Counted from the first letter of the stretch, positions 14,401 to 28,711 are shown. The stretch: 64,000 nucleotides of DNA from Camarhynchus parvulus (GCF_901933205.1 NC_044574.1:42255609-42319608), one strand, 5' to 3'. Program-made: numbers and translations. The notes: a model not told the origin generated them from the letters alone.

Positions 14401-15337
14401 GCAGCAGGAAGCTAGTGCTAAAGAATGTGCCATGTTATTATACTGCACTACAAACCCAGGAAAATCACCAGTGATCCCAAATTTCACGAAGGTTGAAATG
14501 TCCTCTGGCACAGAGACACTGGTGACAGCAGATGGAGCTTGTTCATTTTGCAGAATGATGTTGATTCACTTGGGGCAAGAAAGGCCAGGAAGTGAATATA
14601 ATCCTCCCACATCACTGTTACATGGGCTCAATCCGCTCTGGCATAGCACAGTATCCTCACAGACATATGGAGGCACAGCCTCCCTCTTCTTTCATACCCA
14701 AACTTTGGCTCTGTCTGTCCAAGACAGTTACCAAAGGCTGAGATGGGGTGGATAAGCCCAGCATGGGAACAGATTGTCAGTCAGGTGTGCCAGGACTGTG
14801 TCAGGAGGAACAACAGGGAGGCTTGAAATAATTTTGGAAGAGGCAAAAGTGTGTTGCACAACCCAGCCCAGCTCACCACATTGTGCCTCTGAGCACATAG
14901 GGACAGAAGAACAGTTATGCTGGCCCAGATAAAAACTCTAACTAGACTCAGACTTTGACAGTGGTCAGCAACAGATGCTGAGAGAAGAGTAAAAAAGGAG
15001 AGCAGGCAAGTGCTGGCACTCCTTCTGAACATCCTCCCAGCCTCAGGACTTCCTAAGTCAGAGGTTTTCACATTGTATTTCATTGTCTTTGATTAATTGC
15101 TTTTCCAGTAATTTGTGCTGTTGTTTTTGAAACCCTGTAAAATTTTACTATCCACAACAAGTTGTGGGAAGAATTTCTACAAATTTTTGGGAAGTTTCCA
15201 AGGAACTAAATTAATGAGTTTGCTTTGAAGAGTTAAATAATTCAATCTGATGCTCATTGTATTTCATACTGAAGGAAACAGCAAGAAATTGCTCAGTATT
15301 TCTTGTTTTGTAACCATATGGGACCTCATTGTCTTAC
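8486..15337. other. intergenic, AT-rich
   Basis: No gene seen. It holds a (CCCAA)n-containing low-complexity tract near 10961 and a 16-bp direct repeat AAAATATTCATTGTGT near 11556 and 11579. Sequence between about 14000 and 15080 is GC-richer with several open frames on both strands, none recognised. Confidence 0.55.
10941..10993 (+). repeat. A-rich tract with (CCCAA)n
   Basis: ACCCAACCCAACCCAACC at 10961-10978 within an AAAC-rich stretch. Confidence 0.8.
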
Positions 15338-15500
15338 AATCATAGAATCATCGAATTGTTTAGGTTGTAAAAGACCTCTAAGATCATCAAGGCCAACCAT
15401 TAAACCAGGACCACAATATTCACTTGTTCCCAAGTGCCCCACCCACAGGCCTTTTGAACACTTCCAGATGATGATTCCACCACTTCCTTGGGCAGTTGTT
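15338..15500 (-). mobile_element. CR1 LINE 3' end
   Basis: Begins AATCATAGAATCATCGAATT, the complement of the CR1 terminal motif (ATTCTATG)n, then GGTTGTAAAAGACCTCTAAG, GATCATCAAGGCCAACCAT and CACTTCCTTGGGCAGTT in canonical order. This is the 3'-most part of a CR1 in minus orientation, 5'-truncated as is normal for the family. Confidence 0.93.
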
Positions 15501-18500
15501 TGCATAACTGGCTTGGCTTTGTATTTTTCATAACTCTCTGTTACGAACAGAGTAGAGAGGATAGTAAGAGCCTGTAAATATGTATAAACAGGAATGTCAT
15601 ACTCATTAGCTTGTTCATGATTTGAAAGTAATTGTGACAAACTATGTGCAAGCAGCAATACCCTTCAGACCGCATGAACTTGAATATCAATACTTCAGCT
15701 TATCACTAAAATGTGTGTGAAGTGTCTTCCGACACAGCCTCTATTTTGTCCCACAGGCCAGTGTATATTACTTCTAGTTATTTGTCTTACTCCTGAAAGG
15801 CCTGTTACACACTTCCTAGACCTCCTACCATTCCCTATTCTTCTAATATTTCTCTTGTACTTTCTGCTTTTTTTCAGCCATGTTGTGCATTAACCCTTTG
15901 TGGTTTTTCTTGGACACAAGAACTCTCAGACATCATTTCATGCACCCCCACTTCCTACTAATTACATTTGAGAAGCATGGGGGATGTAAGCTACCCTGCT
16001 TCTTCTGATTTTCTAATCAAGGTCTATTAGTAGGAGACTCTGACTTTGAAAAATGCAAATATGCACATTGAATAAAATATCAAGGGAGGAAAAATAAAAT
16101 TATCTTGGTGAAAATTTGAAAAGGGTTATATTTGATTAGGGGCTGTTCCATAATTTGAGACATCACAAACATGAAGGCACTCGTGAGAGTCTCAGGAGAG
16201 GTGTTTGTGAGAAGAGGAAGGACTGTCAGAGCGGCACCAACTACTTAAAGGAAGTAGGTGGAGATGAGCACTGGCTGCTAAATGTTGTTAGCCTGCCCAT
16301 GACTTGAATGTGGGTTCTTGCCATAGATTCTATGCACCAGCCCAGATATCTCTGATTTGAAGTCCTCCTGGTTATCTGAAGGGTCCTTTTCCCTCTCCTG
16401 AATAAATTCATCATTACTGGGTGCTGCCAGCATCCTTCTTTTCAGTCTGAAATGGTGTCCTCTCTCACTTTTGGCAGCGGCAATCCAAACAAGGCTGGAA
16501 CTTTTTTGGTAGTCAGAACAGATATGTTTTGGAGAGAAGCACTAGATAATCCTTTGTTTTTCTTAATTTAACATCTTTGGCTGAAAGTGTTGTTTCTTGT
16601 CATTGTTGAATGAAGAATTTTGTCATTTGCAGGGGCAGTTTTCCTTTGGAGACAGAAAGCTGGTTTAATCAACAAGAACTTTGGACAAAAACTTTACAGT
16701 GCAAGCTAAGTTTGAGAAATTGCTATAAAAATTACTGAAAAAAATCAATGTCCAAATGTAAAAGCAGAAAAAAGAATTGTTTACTGTGCTGCAGTTCATG
16801 ACTGATCCTCTAATGCTGTGTTTTGTATTGAAAAGACATTTTTGTTATGAAGACACGAATAATACAAATGTTTATTTTTTTTGAAAACTAGAAATAATAG
16901 AAAAACAATCACATCACACTGGTCTTCCACGCTTTAGAAACGATGCCATAAATACTCTAAACAATTAGGAAATCAACATGTTATTTGTTTTACATTATAC
17001 TGCCCACAACAAAATGTGCCAGTTTGGGAACGTAGTTCAGAAAGTCACTTGAGGGAGGAACCCTGCCAATGATAGCTGTATCAACAAACATAAACAATAA
17101 TATATATACTTGTATATAAATAGGATAATTTGCTTTATTTGTAAAACACTGTTTCATTTTTATTGATTAACAGACCGGGCAAACATCCGTTACACATAAT
17201 TATTACTCAACCCTTATCAATCTGAATGTATCTCCTCAGTCTTTGCCAAATATGTACATGACTATCGCAACCTCATTGAAGGAACTGCTAAATTGAGCCT
17301 TTGATAATCTCAAAATAATGTTATTTTCAACTTCCCTTCTATAGCTCCTCCATTCCGTTTTCTGGTGAATTCCATCACCATCTTCCCTCTTTGTAAAGCA
17401 ACTGTCCTCTGCTTGACCTTCTGCTTCTATTTTGCTTCCTGCTTGCTGGTGCAGTGATTCACCACCCGGTCTAATCTCGGATTTAGAAATGGGTTGATAG
17501 CCACAGTCAAGGAGATGAGGCAGTAAAAAGGACTGCCAGGGGAAATTAAATAAACTTGGAATTTATCCATCTTTAGAAAGTGGTGCAAAGCCCCTTTATC
17601 TCTATCACCCCGAAGAGTTTTTATGGCAATAGTTCCTCCTTCTATTTGCCCCTCCTACCTTTCTTTGGAAAAAAAAGAAATACAAACAAAATAATGAGGT
17701 CAACAAACTTATCAGAAGAAGGATACCCCCTGACATCAAGTAGAAATGGACATTCCAAGAAATAAGGGAAACTCATTAAACCCATTAAGGACTTTTGCAA
17801 TTAAGAAGTGGTATTACACAGAAGGTGCCCCCACAATGTGATATTATGAGATGCAAAGAAAGGAGAGGTAGAGAGAGGGAGATGCATGTACATGAGATTT
17901 TAAAACAGATCCAAGGCAACTGGCAGACAGGAGAAAAATTATCAAACATTTCCATTAGTGTTCTGGGCCTGCTAAAGGTATTAGTGCAAATCAGTCATAT
18001 TCCCTTGAATTTAATGGCTTATTATTGACAACAGCTTAGTGTGAGCCCATCTGCCCCTTTTGTGGTAATTGGATGGCTAAGAAAACAAGGAGTTGTTTAC
18101 TGATAAAATTAAACAAGAACCATACTTTCTAGGAAAAATTTTATGGGAAATGCATGTGTCATTTCCCTGTGAGCCTTGTGTCCAATATTTGTTTGGCCAG
18201 CAAATGGCATCTCAGTCTTTGCTTCTGCCAGTGCTTGATGATGTCATGATATTTTACCACAGGAAAAAGAAAGGCAAATTAATGTCCTTTAGGAATTTCT
18301 GGTATGCACATACATGCAAGCCACTTTTGACAAAATGCTGTACAATCTGATTTTGGAACATATCTAGGATTTGCTAATAAGGCTTTGACTTCAAAGGTAC
18401 CTGCACAGAATTCTCTTTCCTACCACGCACTTATGCTTTATATTTCCCTTCTTGTTAAGATGTGGCAAGAAGGTACAGTATCTACAAGAACTTTGTTTTA

Positions 18501-21094
18501 TTCCTCCTCCTTCTGAAATTCATATTTGGAACTTTATTAAAAAGAGGGACTTGGTTTTACTTGTTAGCTATCTAATTTTGACTGACTGGGGTGACTTAAT
18601 GATCCTGGGCACCTGTGTGCATCTCCTGTTACGCTTCAGTGCACTTCAGTGATAGAAGTGCACATTAAAACTCAGTTATTCTGAGTTCCTACGTCTTCCC
18701 TGAACACCAAATACTACCTGTATTTATGCTCTCCCCCCTCCCACAGGGAGATAAAGAGGCTTAATCTTCTCCTGGGCTCTGCATGATCTTCTTTTATCTC
18801 CTTAGCTGTGTTCCATATAATGAAAGTGACATCACTGGATGGCTTTTTGCCTCTTCCCAAATTACTTTCAAATTAATTAATGTCCTAAGTTTAGAATGTT
18901 TAGAAGGATTTTAATTTTTACTTGACAATTTTAGATTGCATACACACTTTTTTATCTTTTTCTTGGGATGTGTATTTTTAGATCCCTGACCTTTTGGATG
19001 TATGATTCATGCTGATTTAATTTTTTCCAGCTGGTCCATTTTCACTTAGATTGATACAGATGTTCTGAAAGACATACTTTTGCCATTAAACCAGTCATTG
19101 CACACCTGGGATCCCAATTTTTTATTGAAAATAAATTGATTTTCTTCTCTGTTATCTATATTTATTTTCCAAAATGTCTGTAGAAACCTTTCAGGACAAA
19201 AACCCAGTATAAAAAGAAGCCCAAGCACCTGTACACTAATGCCACCTGTCACAGATCAAGAAGCAATTCCAAATCAGACAATGCTATTTAATTTATCATA
19301 CAACTTTTAAGAATCAAGCACATAGTCTATTCATTAATGCAAGTAACTAAGATTTAGTATTTTGTGCATACATCAGACTACAGTGAGCTCTGCCAAAAAT
19401 GATTCTATGTTTCCTTGGGTTGTATTCTACACACATGGCTCTTAGATACACTCTCAAAAATATTAACAAGCATATCCATCAGAAGCTGAGCATTCAAAAA
19501 GTGAATATCACAGCATGTGATTTGTCCATTGAGGTGCTGATCTGAGCTTTTGTTAGGTTTCTTTCATATGTAGAGCTTGGAAGCAAAGAGCATTTCCATG
19601 CTTTTACTACTGAGCATTTATCCTTTCTGCACTCTTATTTTGTCATGAGAAAAAAGACCATCTCCAGCCCTGGTCCCCTCCCTGAACTTCTCCTCTTCCC
19701 CTCCAAAACCAACAAAAGCACATAGGCTCACTCACAGTCCATGAATTTGACTCACCCTTAACCTTAGGAGGAGCGATTCCATATTACTTCTGTACTCAGA
19801 GAGTCACCTGTTTACTCTTGTATTTTCTCCATTAAAAAGAGACTCATAAATAGTACCCTGGGGAAAAAAAGAAAAAGAAATAAAACTGTAGCAGGGCTTT
19901 GAACATAAAGACCTTGGAAAAAAAACCATGGGATCTCTCAGTTCAAGTACAAAGACAACATCAAACTCCCCAATCATATTACTTGCAAAATGTTAGGAGG
20001 AGACAAAAGCAGCTGAGGAAGTTTTTCAACTTTGACTCTCAGTGCCTTTTTAGTGTAATCTGTAGCAAGCAGCAAAATCTATAAAGAAGATTCAAATGAA
20101 ATACCAGACATAAAAAGGCACGGGTAATGTTGATATAAACAGATCTTGGAAACTGGCACTTAAATGTGCTTTAAACATTTCTGTTTGCAATTCTATTAAA
20201 AGTATTCTATATACTAGATTTTTTTTCTTTTATGATGTTCTCTCAAGTGAGTGCAATGTTCTTAAAGGTTCTGTGTTTCTCATAAACTGTTCATGTCTGA
20301 CATGCTTATATTTCTCTGTTACTTATTCTATGTGAACCATAAACCCAACAAGAAGATTAAAGTAGAGACACCCGTTGCAGTCATGACATAAATTGTGTAT
20401 CTTTCTGAAGGACAATGGTATTAAATATTTTTACTGCAAAGAGCTGCAGATGTAGAGCTCATGGGGCTGAGCCTAAATATACCAAGAAATGTTGATAATA
20501 TTTTCTAGAAAATACTTTTAAAGGATGTCTAAGGAACTGGCTAAATAGATCAAAAGTAACCAGTAACCTCAGTACAGAGAAAATAGAGATGCATTCCTCT
20601 GGGGAGCATATCTGCCCCCTCTTATTTGACTGACCACTCACTTGCTATAAACAGTGAGCATTCAATATGAATCTTTTGCTAACCACCTACAGTCTGATTT
20701 TTATGGATTAAAAGAAAATGAAATATTTTCAAATAATGGCCACACATGCAGAAAACCAAGTTGGCTTGTACATACTTATCCCCCAAAAAAAGAACAACTG
20801 CAAAAATCTGTCAGGCCACATTGTTGTGTCATCCTTGTTCATGTCAGTGTTCACTTCTTCCACAGATTTTCTCTTACATTCATGGGATAACCTTCAAAGT
20901 GAACAGATAATAGAAATGGCCCTATTTTTTAGCAGAATAAAAGATTTAGTGGAGCAAAAGGAGTAATCTTTTGTTGTAGCAATAATACTTGCTTCTGTCT
21001 TCAACTTTGAGCTCAGACTAGTCTGCATCACAAATAGGCTTAATGCAATTAATGCTATTGTATTCATGCAAAATCAAAATGGGTACTATAACGC
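15501..21094. other. intergenic, AT-rich
   Basis: No gene, RNA gene or clear repeat recognised over about 5.6 kb. Only short chance frames. Confidence 0.55.
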
Positions 21095-21190
21095 AATAAT
21101 TAAGATTAGAAGGGACTCCCAGAAGCTACATAGTCCAAACAGGTGCTCAAAAAAGGATCCAGCATCCAGGTTAGGCCAGGTTGATGTTAG
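21095..21190 (-). mobile_element. old CR1-like fragment
   Basis: GATTAGAAGGGACTCCCAGA, then ACATAGTCCAAACAGGTGCTC and CCAGGTTAGGCCAGGTTGAT, follow the CR1 3' region order (gaagggacc, tagtccaacc, gctcaaag, ggtt-gccagg) with heavy divergence. Confidence 0.6.
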
Positions 21191-22640
21191 ATCAGATTGA
21201 AATAGAAAATAGACCACAATCATGACTATCCTTTGATAATTTAAAGTTATGTCAATTACTAAACAGTCTTCCAAATACCTTTTAAAGCACACAAGAGAGT
21301 TTACTTGAACGATTCTTTCAGGTAGCTTTTATCATCTTTGTTAAGATTGATTAACCATTGTCCCTTCTCACAGAGGAGAGATTATATTTAATATTAGTCC
21401 CCAAATGTTAACACTAAAAAACCCCAAAGTTTGACTGCTGAATGTGTTCAAGAGGGCTTCAGTATGGACAAGGCCAAGCAGCTTAACAAAAGCATTGACT
21501 GATATAAGACAAGGATTAAAAGCTTTGTGTAAATACAAGGGCAATGTCTAGGACTTTTAGCACTGAGCTTTCAGGCTCCTTTTCTTGAAAAATCCTAGAG
21601 ATTGCCAGAATTTCAGGAGAAAAACGAAACTGAAATCTGGGAGTAGGATGAAAATAAAAACAAATGGAGATATTCCCTGTGCAAATGTAGCATCCTAATA
21701 GTCATAGTAGCCTGATACTAGTGTTAACTGGAGCTGTATTTCACGTATAGTTCATAAGAAAGATGGAATTCTAGAAAATAGGGAATTACAGTAAAACACA
21801 TCAGCTAATAAAGAAGTGGTAATGGCATTAGCATAAATGACCCAGGATGATTGCTGGTGAAACAGCTAACATGAAAAACTTTCTAATACAGCATTTTAAA
21901 GATGATAATACAGAAACCACTTTATATTTGCAGTGATAGTCTCAGTTTATGTGTATTTTATTAACTGAGAGACTTGATGCTTTGTGAATCGTAAGAGAGA
22001 TTATTCTGATTTCATCAATCAGAATCTTTGCCATAAAATTTTAGCTGGAGACTGAATTCTGCTGTGCCAGATCACTCCCAATTAATTAATCAGTAGCCCT
22101 ACAATTCAGGATTCTAATTAACAGATTATGCCACAAAGGGATTCCTGCCTTATCAGCCATTTATGCAGTTGTTTGCTGCACATCCAGGAAAAGGGCTCTG
22201 CAGGTTTGCTGCAGGTCCCCAGCACAGATGGACAGGAAGAGGTGACACAGTTTGACACTGAGTGCATTTTCCTCCCTGCAGTGCCTCCGAGGTAGAGTGA
22301 TAACTCCTGGGAGAATTCCAGTGCAGCAGGTGGGCTTTCCTGAAGCAGCTGGAAGGCAGCAATAGACTTCCCTAGCTGCTGTCAGTCTGGACAGCAACAC
22401 CCTCCTGGTTTCTGTTGCTTAACTGCAAATTGATGAAAAGCAGCCTGGGTGGCTGGTGTTAAGTGATAGCATATAGCTCTTAGAAGAGGACTTAGGGTAG
22501 GATGACAAGCTTCTCCTTCACCTGAAGCTTCAAAGGTTGTTACGCCAGAATGAATGAGACAGCAAAGCTGAGTCATGCATCTTCATGCATCTTTAACTCT
22601 TTAGTGTTCAGAGTAGACAAAATGTTTGCTGTTGACAATG

Positions 22641-22720
22641 AGCAAAAAAAAACACCAACCAAACTAAAAAAAACCAAAACCACCAAAAAAAAAAACCAAA
22701 ACAAACCCCACAAACTAAAA
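22641..22720 (+). repeat. A/C-rich low-complexity tract
   Basis: Long A runs separated by ACC and CCAAAC units. Confidence 0.85.
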
Positions 22721-24050
22721 GTACAAGAGTTTCCAGTGGATGAAAATAAAATATCAGCATTTCTCACAAGTGCAGTTTAGTGATTTGCATCTGGGCAGGA
22801 ATCAGAAATGCTCAGTTAAGGATCTCATTGCCATTATAGCTTTATCTCACTGCATTCCATGTGAGAAGGTTTAGATGCTATAATTCTTGGATTAAAGCAA
22901 AATGTGTAAGGATAGATCACAACAGAGGAAGATAAATATGGAATTGTCTATATTTGGAGTAAGTAGAGGAATTTATGTCTGGAAAAAAACTCATTTCTGT
23001 TTCTCATGCTCATTTATGTGTCTTTCATTTAATTTCTGTTTGTGGTCACATTGAAATAAAAACCCTTTATAGTAAAAATTTCAAAACCATTTGGAAAAGA
23101 AAGGTATTGATTTTTGTGTCCTGAGTTTTCAGTCCTATTTGGGATCTTTTCCTTCCATTTGCAACTACTTTGCTATATAGCTGCTGAAATTCAAGCAAGT
23201 ATTTTTAACATTGAAATAGTAAAATGAACTTCCAGAGGTAGCAGAAAATTAATGGGAAATGTACTTAACTCACAGTATATTTAAAATTAATTTTAAGGGT
23301 TAAACTCTCCCTAGTTTTCTGTGGGTAGTCAGCAAGAAGTGTTTCTGTTTTCTTAAATTTCCACAGCTACTTGCTCCCTTCCTAGTGTAAGTGGACTCGG
23401 TGTATGGAGCAACATCCAAAAGATTGGTGTGGAGTTGCAGGCAAAGAGTCACTCCACACACAGATCAATAGCACAAGAATCCATTGAGGGCTATTAAATA
23501 TAAATAGAAAGCTGTTACTCATAACTCAGGAACCTTCTCAGCAACACACAGCTACAGGGTGAGTACACTGTCCATAGAAATACCACTACAGGCTTGCCAT
23601 GTTCTTTTGGTGCTGACATGTGATGTTGAAGTAGACAGACCTTTGATATAGAAATGGATAATCATAAAATTTTCTTACCTCAACTGTAATAAATGGCATG
23701 GACAATGGTGAAAAGTGTTCAACGAGTGAAATATTAAAATCACAGGAGTACATGGATCCCAATTTATGTCTGTAGTCCCTTGTTATCCACATAAATCCAC
23801 AATAAAGATCAAAATGGAAAATCAGACCAAGATCCAATATTAAGTTTTGCAAGTATAAATAGAATGGAACTAAGCAAACCTTTTATTATTAAAGAGGTTG
23901 AATAAGGGAGATCACTAAACCAAGAAAGACAGTTGTTTTGCCTTTGAGGATGTTTTTAAAGAATAATGTATTCCTTCCTTCCAATCCCTGTGTGTATTTC
24001 TAAAGAAGGCCATTCTGCAAAGAAATACAGGTTATGAATATACTGCACAG

Positions 24051-24073
24051 CAATCTTGTGTGACACAAGATTG
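24051..24073. repeat. perfect inverted repeat (10-bp arms)
   Basis: CAATCTTGTG, loop TGA, CACAAGATTG. Function unknown. Confidence 0.9.
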
Positions 24074-24131
24074 TGTCAGGAAGTCAATTAACAAAAATTC
24101 ATCTTTAAGATTTGAGAAGCATTACTGTGAA

Positions 24132-24148
24132 TGTGTGTGTGTGTGTGT
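24132..24148 (+). repeat. (TG)n microsatellite
   Basis: About eight TG units in ATGTGTGTGTGTGTGTGTT. Confidence 0.9.
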
Positions 24149-27049
24149 TTCATTAATGAAAGAGTTGTAAAGTGTGTTGAGGGACTTGATTTTTAAAACA
24201 AAATACAAGTTAAAAACTTGTCATGAATTTGGAAAGGCAGCAGCATCTAATCAAATGGATCTGATTAATTCTACAAAGGCATGAGTTCTTTAATCTCTCT
24301 GAAGTTCATTTCATGGGAGAAAAGCCAAGCTTAATAAGAAAAAAAAGGAAGGACATTGCTGGTTGAAAGACCTAAAACCCTGCCTGGAAGAAGAGGGCAA
24401 CAGTGGAAACACCTGTCTGTAATGGTAAGTGATCTGTCCTTAAGCTCACACAATTTCAGTAATATGCTCTGACGTCCTGTGGTAGGGGCAGATACCTAAA
24501 TTTGCCAAAAGCCAGTAAGACTTTGGCAGATTTAGACTTTCTGGACCTTGCAGATTAGTAGAAACAGTGTTATTATTTAATACAGGTAAAGTTCTGGTGC
24601 ATCAGCTGCACCTTGTCATTTGGAGGAAAAGCAGTTCTGGTCCATCATTTCAGTTCAGAACAAAAAACACTGAAGCAGTTTTAACTTGCATAAACTTGGT
24701 TTCTCTGTGGACCCAGGCCAATTACCACTAAAGTGATAGCAGCAAAAAATGTACTTGTCAGAATATTCCTTTAGTTACAGGTTATTTGAGAAATTGATTG
24801 AATAACTCCTCCATTTTGTTTTATGTGCTAACCAGCTCCAAAATGTTTGGTTTTATAAGAAAGTATTTCCTAAATCTCTCAGAAAAATTACTTAAGAAGC
24901 TTCCTCTAGTAACCAGGATCTCTGCTGTCTGGGGATAACTTGGGAGACATTCTGTTGTCACGGTTAATGAAGAAAGGAATGTTTGCACAGCCCCTGGCTA
25001 TGTTTTTATAGCAATTGTGTAAACCTAAGTGGTCCCTTTCATGTGCAGGACCAAGATTTTACAATTTAGTTCCTTTCTCAATCTGATTACCATCTCTAAC
25101 CTAGAAAAGTATTATATTTTGTTCAAAGACTTTATCCCATGTTCTGACAGAATGTTTATCTAGGCATTTACTAAAAAATTAAGGACAGCAGGGTCCACAT
25201 AATTTAGATTTGATTATCCTCAGCCTAAGACAGCACTCATATCTGCCAAAACCTGCAGCCTTTGAACTACATGTATATTCCACCAGTTCTCCTTAACAGG
25301 CTGTACATTTCATCATCACCTCCTTATAACTTAGAGACCGTGAACATCACAAGAACCTTTAGCACATCATTGTTATCTTTTCCCACACCATGAAAAGACA
25401 GGAGAAAGAATCTGGGGATCTGAAACTTGGTTTCTAAATATACATCTCTACCCTTCAAAAATATATTCTACCTTGTCAAATCTTTCTAAGTGAGAGATGC
25501 TAAGTAATAAAGGATGTAGGAGAAAAATTAAATTAAAAGGGACTTAAGTACTAAATCTGACACACTTGGATGATTACCCAAGGAACATGTTATGGTTTTT
25601 TGTCCCATGTGAAAGGAAGCCAAAGTTAACTATAGAACATAGCACTGGGCAATCAAATAAATCAAGCTTTGCACTGCTGAATTCTCACATCTGCATATTA
25701 ACAGCTATGGGTCTGTTAGTATAGACTGTTCTGTTACAACAAAATTATATAAAATGTAATAGTTGTTTATCTTAGGATAAGAAGATGTAATAAAAAAAAG
25801 TCCATTTCACAAGAATTCATAGCCAAGGGACTAAATCATCACCCACAGAAGTGTGTATTAGAATGCGAGCATTAGCTCAATATGTAATACTGCAAATACC
25901 CACTCACAGTATCTGCAAAACCAGTGCATACAGCATGATACAGCAGCATAGCAGTGCTGCAAGTGTCATTTCTGTTACAGACGCTGGTGTATGCATTGTA
26001 TCCTGTATCTTATATCTGTAAATATAATGGGCATTTGGCAACCTACAGACATAGGAATCTCACAAAAAATAATACATAACTATACACATGATTATGTCTG
26101 TGTGTGTGTATGAGACAGTGAAATAAAGGCAGAGGGAAAATCATGCAAATAATCTTCTGAAGAGAAACTTCTCCAGAAGGTAACATTAAGATTTTCATGA
26201 ACAAAAGCTATGACAAAAGCCTACAGACCCAATGCACACCTGTGGCATAGAAGTGGTTCGGTCACGTCCACATATGCAAGCCAGGCTGATTGAACATTCA
26301 CTTTGAAAGATTAGTTTCAACAATCACAGTGATCAGTAGCTTGTATGGTTCATCCACTTGGAAAAATGGGTGGCACACCAAATTTTTTTCTCCTGGCCAG
26401 CAGTAAGCATGTGTAGGCAGAAACGAAAAAAAACCCACTACAACAACAAAGAAACATCCAATCTCTGTGGAGAGTGTTTCTGAGGCTAAGTACTGTACTA
26501 GACAGTTTATATTTAAATGTTCATCACAGGACTCTGGTGCAATTTTCATTTTCCCTTATTTAAAAGGCAGGTACTATATACTTTCTACTACTTAATTTGA
26601 GGGTTTGTAAAAATCGCTCATTAATGGCAACACTCTGAACAAGTGAAATCGTCTACAATGACACTGGCACTATTAGTATGGGGACAGAAAGGCACCATCT
26701 GACAATAAAATCGGGACCAGTTTTTCTTTCCTCCCTTTGAAGACTGGGAGCTCACATCTAATTTGCACTCTGTTTTGTTGTTTAGCTTTGTTTCTCTCTA
26801 CTTGGCTATTATCTCTCCAGATCAAGTAGGGTGGCATCATAACTTTCAGGGAAGATTCTCATTACAAGGCATTGCAGGATTACTCCAGCTTTATTCAAAC
26901 TAATGCATTTAGCCCAAGTTCAAAAACACAAAACACAACCACCCCATTCTCTCACTTGCAGTCGTACTCAGGAGCTTTATTCCATTGACTTTTTTCTGTA
27001 TTTTTTTCTTTTTCATATGTGTTTCATTTGACTACAGCACAGAGTAGCC

Positions 27050-27610
27050 TTCTCTAGACAGCCAGCTTCGACTTTAGCAGAGGTCAGCTGTAATACATAT
27101 GTAGTGTTATCAACAGGATTTGTACAACACGCAGGGAAGTCTCTGCAGCCCAGATTCCATCAGTGTTTTTACCCGTATTAGGTAAGATTAAAGCCAGCTA
27201 CGATAGCACGCAGAGGAGGTGCTGAATTGTGCAAGGGCACCGCTTGACTCTTTGTGGAGGCTCACTTAGCACCTTTCTGTTTCACTTAACAGCTTTGCTG
27301 TGCTAAATCCAGACCCGGCTAAAGCCATTCATTACACAGCACTAAGGCACAGATAAAAGACAGCGGCTCAATGCCAGAAGAGTGTTCTCACTGAGATAAT
27401 GCAGCAGTAAAGAATTAGAAAAACCCTCACCATTGCTCCTTCACAAATCATTACAGTCCTGCTGCTAATACGAGTGGCGCAGAATTAGGCTACCAGTGAA
27501 CATCTCGAGTGAATACCACGCTGTGAATATCCACCGAATATCCTGAGTGCATGAATTAGCAAACAGGAAAGCCACTGCCTGCTTTGGCACTGACTCCAGT
27601 TTGCTTAAGC
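27050..27610. promoter_or_regulatory. candidate conserved noncoding element
   Basis: About 560 bp with many more CpG dinucleotides than its AT-rich flanks (for example at TACGATAGCACG, GACCCGGCTA, ACGAGTGGCG and CTCGAG) but no repeat family, no CpG-island level GC and no open frame. It also contains several homeodomain-like cores (ATTA, TAAT). Such retained CpGs in unique DNA often mark conserved enhancers. This is inference from composition only. Confidence 0.3.
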
Positions 27611-28711
27611 ATGTATAATGGACACTGTATTGCTGGAGATTTTTCCCTTTTTTTTTTCCTTCTCCGATGAGCTGAACACTAACTGGATTGCATGAACAAG
27701 ACTAAAAAAACCAGGACTTTATATAAGGGCATTCTTTCAGTACCAGGTCACACAAATTAGAACAAGAAGAATATAGACTGGTTTTGGTATATTCCCACTG
27801 ATTTCCAAGGATCCCTTTGTGATTTTAAGGAGAAAATGAGAAACTTAGCTAAGAAGGTAATCCTAGAGAAAATCCCACTAGATCAATACTAGGTACTCCT
27901 GTGCAGTAAGCCATCAGCATCTGTCAGTGTGAACTGTGCTTCTTATTAGCAGTAGCTGAGCTGCATGCAGAAATCATCTGTTTCCCTAGATGATCTGGAT
28001 ATACAGTTGATATATTTAATGTGAATTATGAGGTAAATAGCTCTCTGTTTGAAAAAAAAACATGGAAGAGAAAAAGAGGCAACAATCACATCTAAGAAAA
28101 GCACTGCACAATCCATTTATCAATTTGCTGTAATGTAATTGGGTCTCACATCATTAGCAAAAAGAATTTTTATGAAACATTTCAACTTCGAAACACTGCA
28201 TAAAAAGATCAGCATGTGATCACTCTCTTATCTGGTTTCCATTATTCATCTACACATTAAAAAAATGTTTTGATACAAGACAAAATGCAGTTCCCAGCTG
28301 TATTTTGTCATGAAATGGCTTTCATAGCTCACAGCTCTATTATCAGGAAAGGATTCTCAGCAGCTGGGTAAATACATTTTGCTTTGTTGATGCTGACTGT
28401 TAATTTTGCATCTAAAGCTCGTCAATGTTATAGAACTATAAAGCTTCAGAAAATGCCATTGATGGGAAGTGCAGTTGCTGTGCTATGGATAATTCATAGG
28501 CAATAGATGAAAAGGACCATGCTGGTTCCTCTCATGAAGTATTCCTGTTTTCAACATAGACAGTCAATGACCAAGAAGACAGGTAGGCCCTCAGGTGCTC
28601 AGGTAGATTTTGCAGTATAAACATGTGTGCACATATGCACGGGCTACTTGTGAAGCTGCAAGCAATTTTTAAACACCTTGATTTAAATAGTAAGTTTTAA
28701 CTTCAGGAAAG
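27611..28711. other. intergenic, nothing recognised
   Basis: AT-rich unique sequence with no supported feature. Confidence 0.55.

Larger units (their letters stand above)
21191..27049. other. intergenic, AT-rich
   Basis: No gene seen. It contains an A/C-rich tract (22641-22720), a (TG)n microsatellite (24132-24148) and a perfect 10-bp hairpin (24051-24073). The block at 22140-22530 is GC-richer but unrecognised. Confidence 0.55.

Noticed and set aside
14432..14755. 107-codon + strand frame
   Set aside because: No recognisable domain, no splice context, low-constraint composition. Length is within the chance range for a GC-richer stretch.
15326..15658. 110-codon minus-strand frame
   Set aside because: About half of it lies in a CR1 3' end, and the rest is unremarkable. 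Not a gene.
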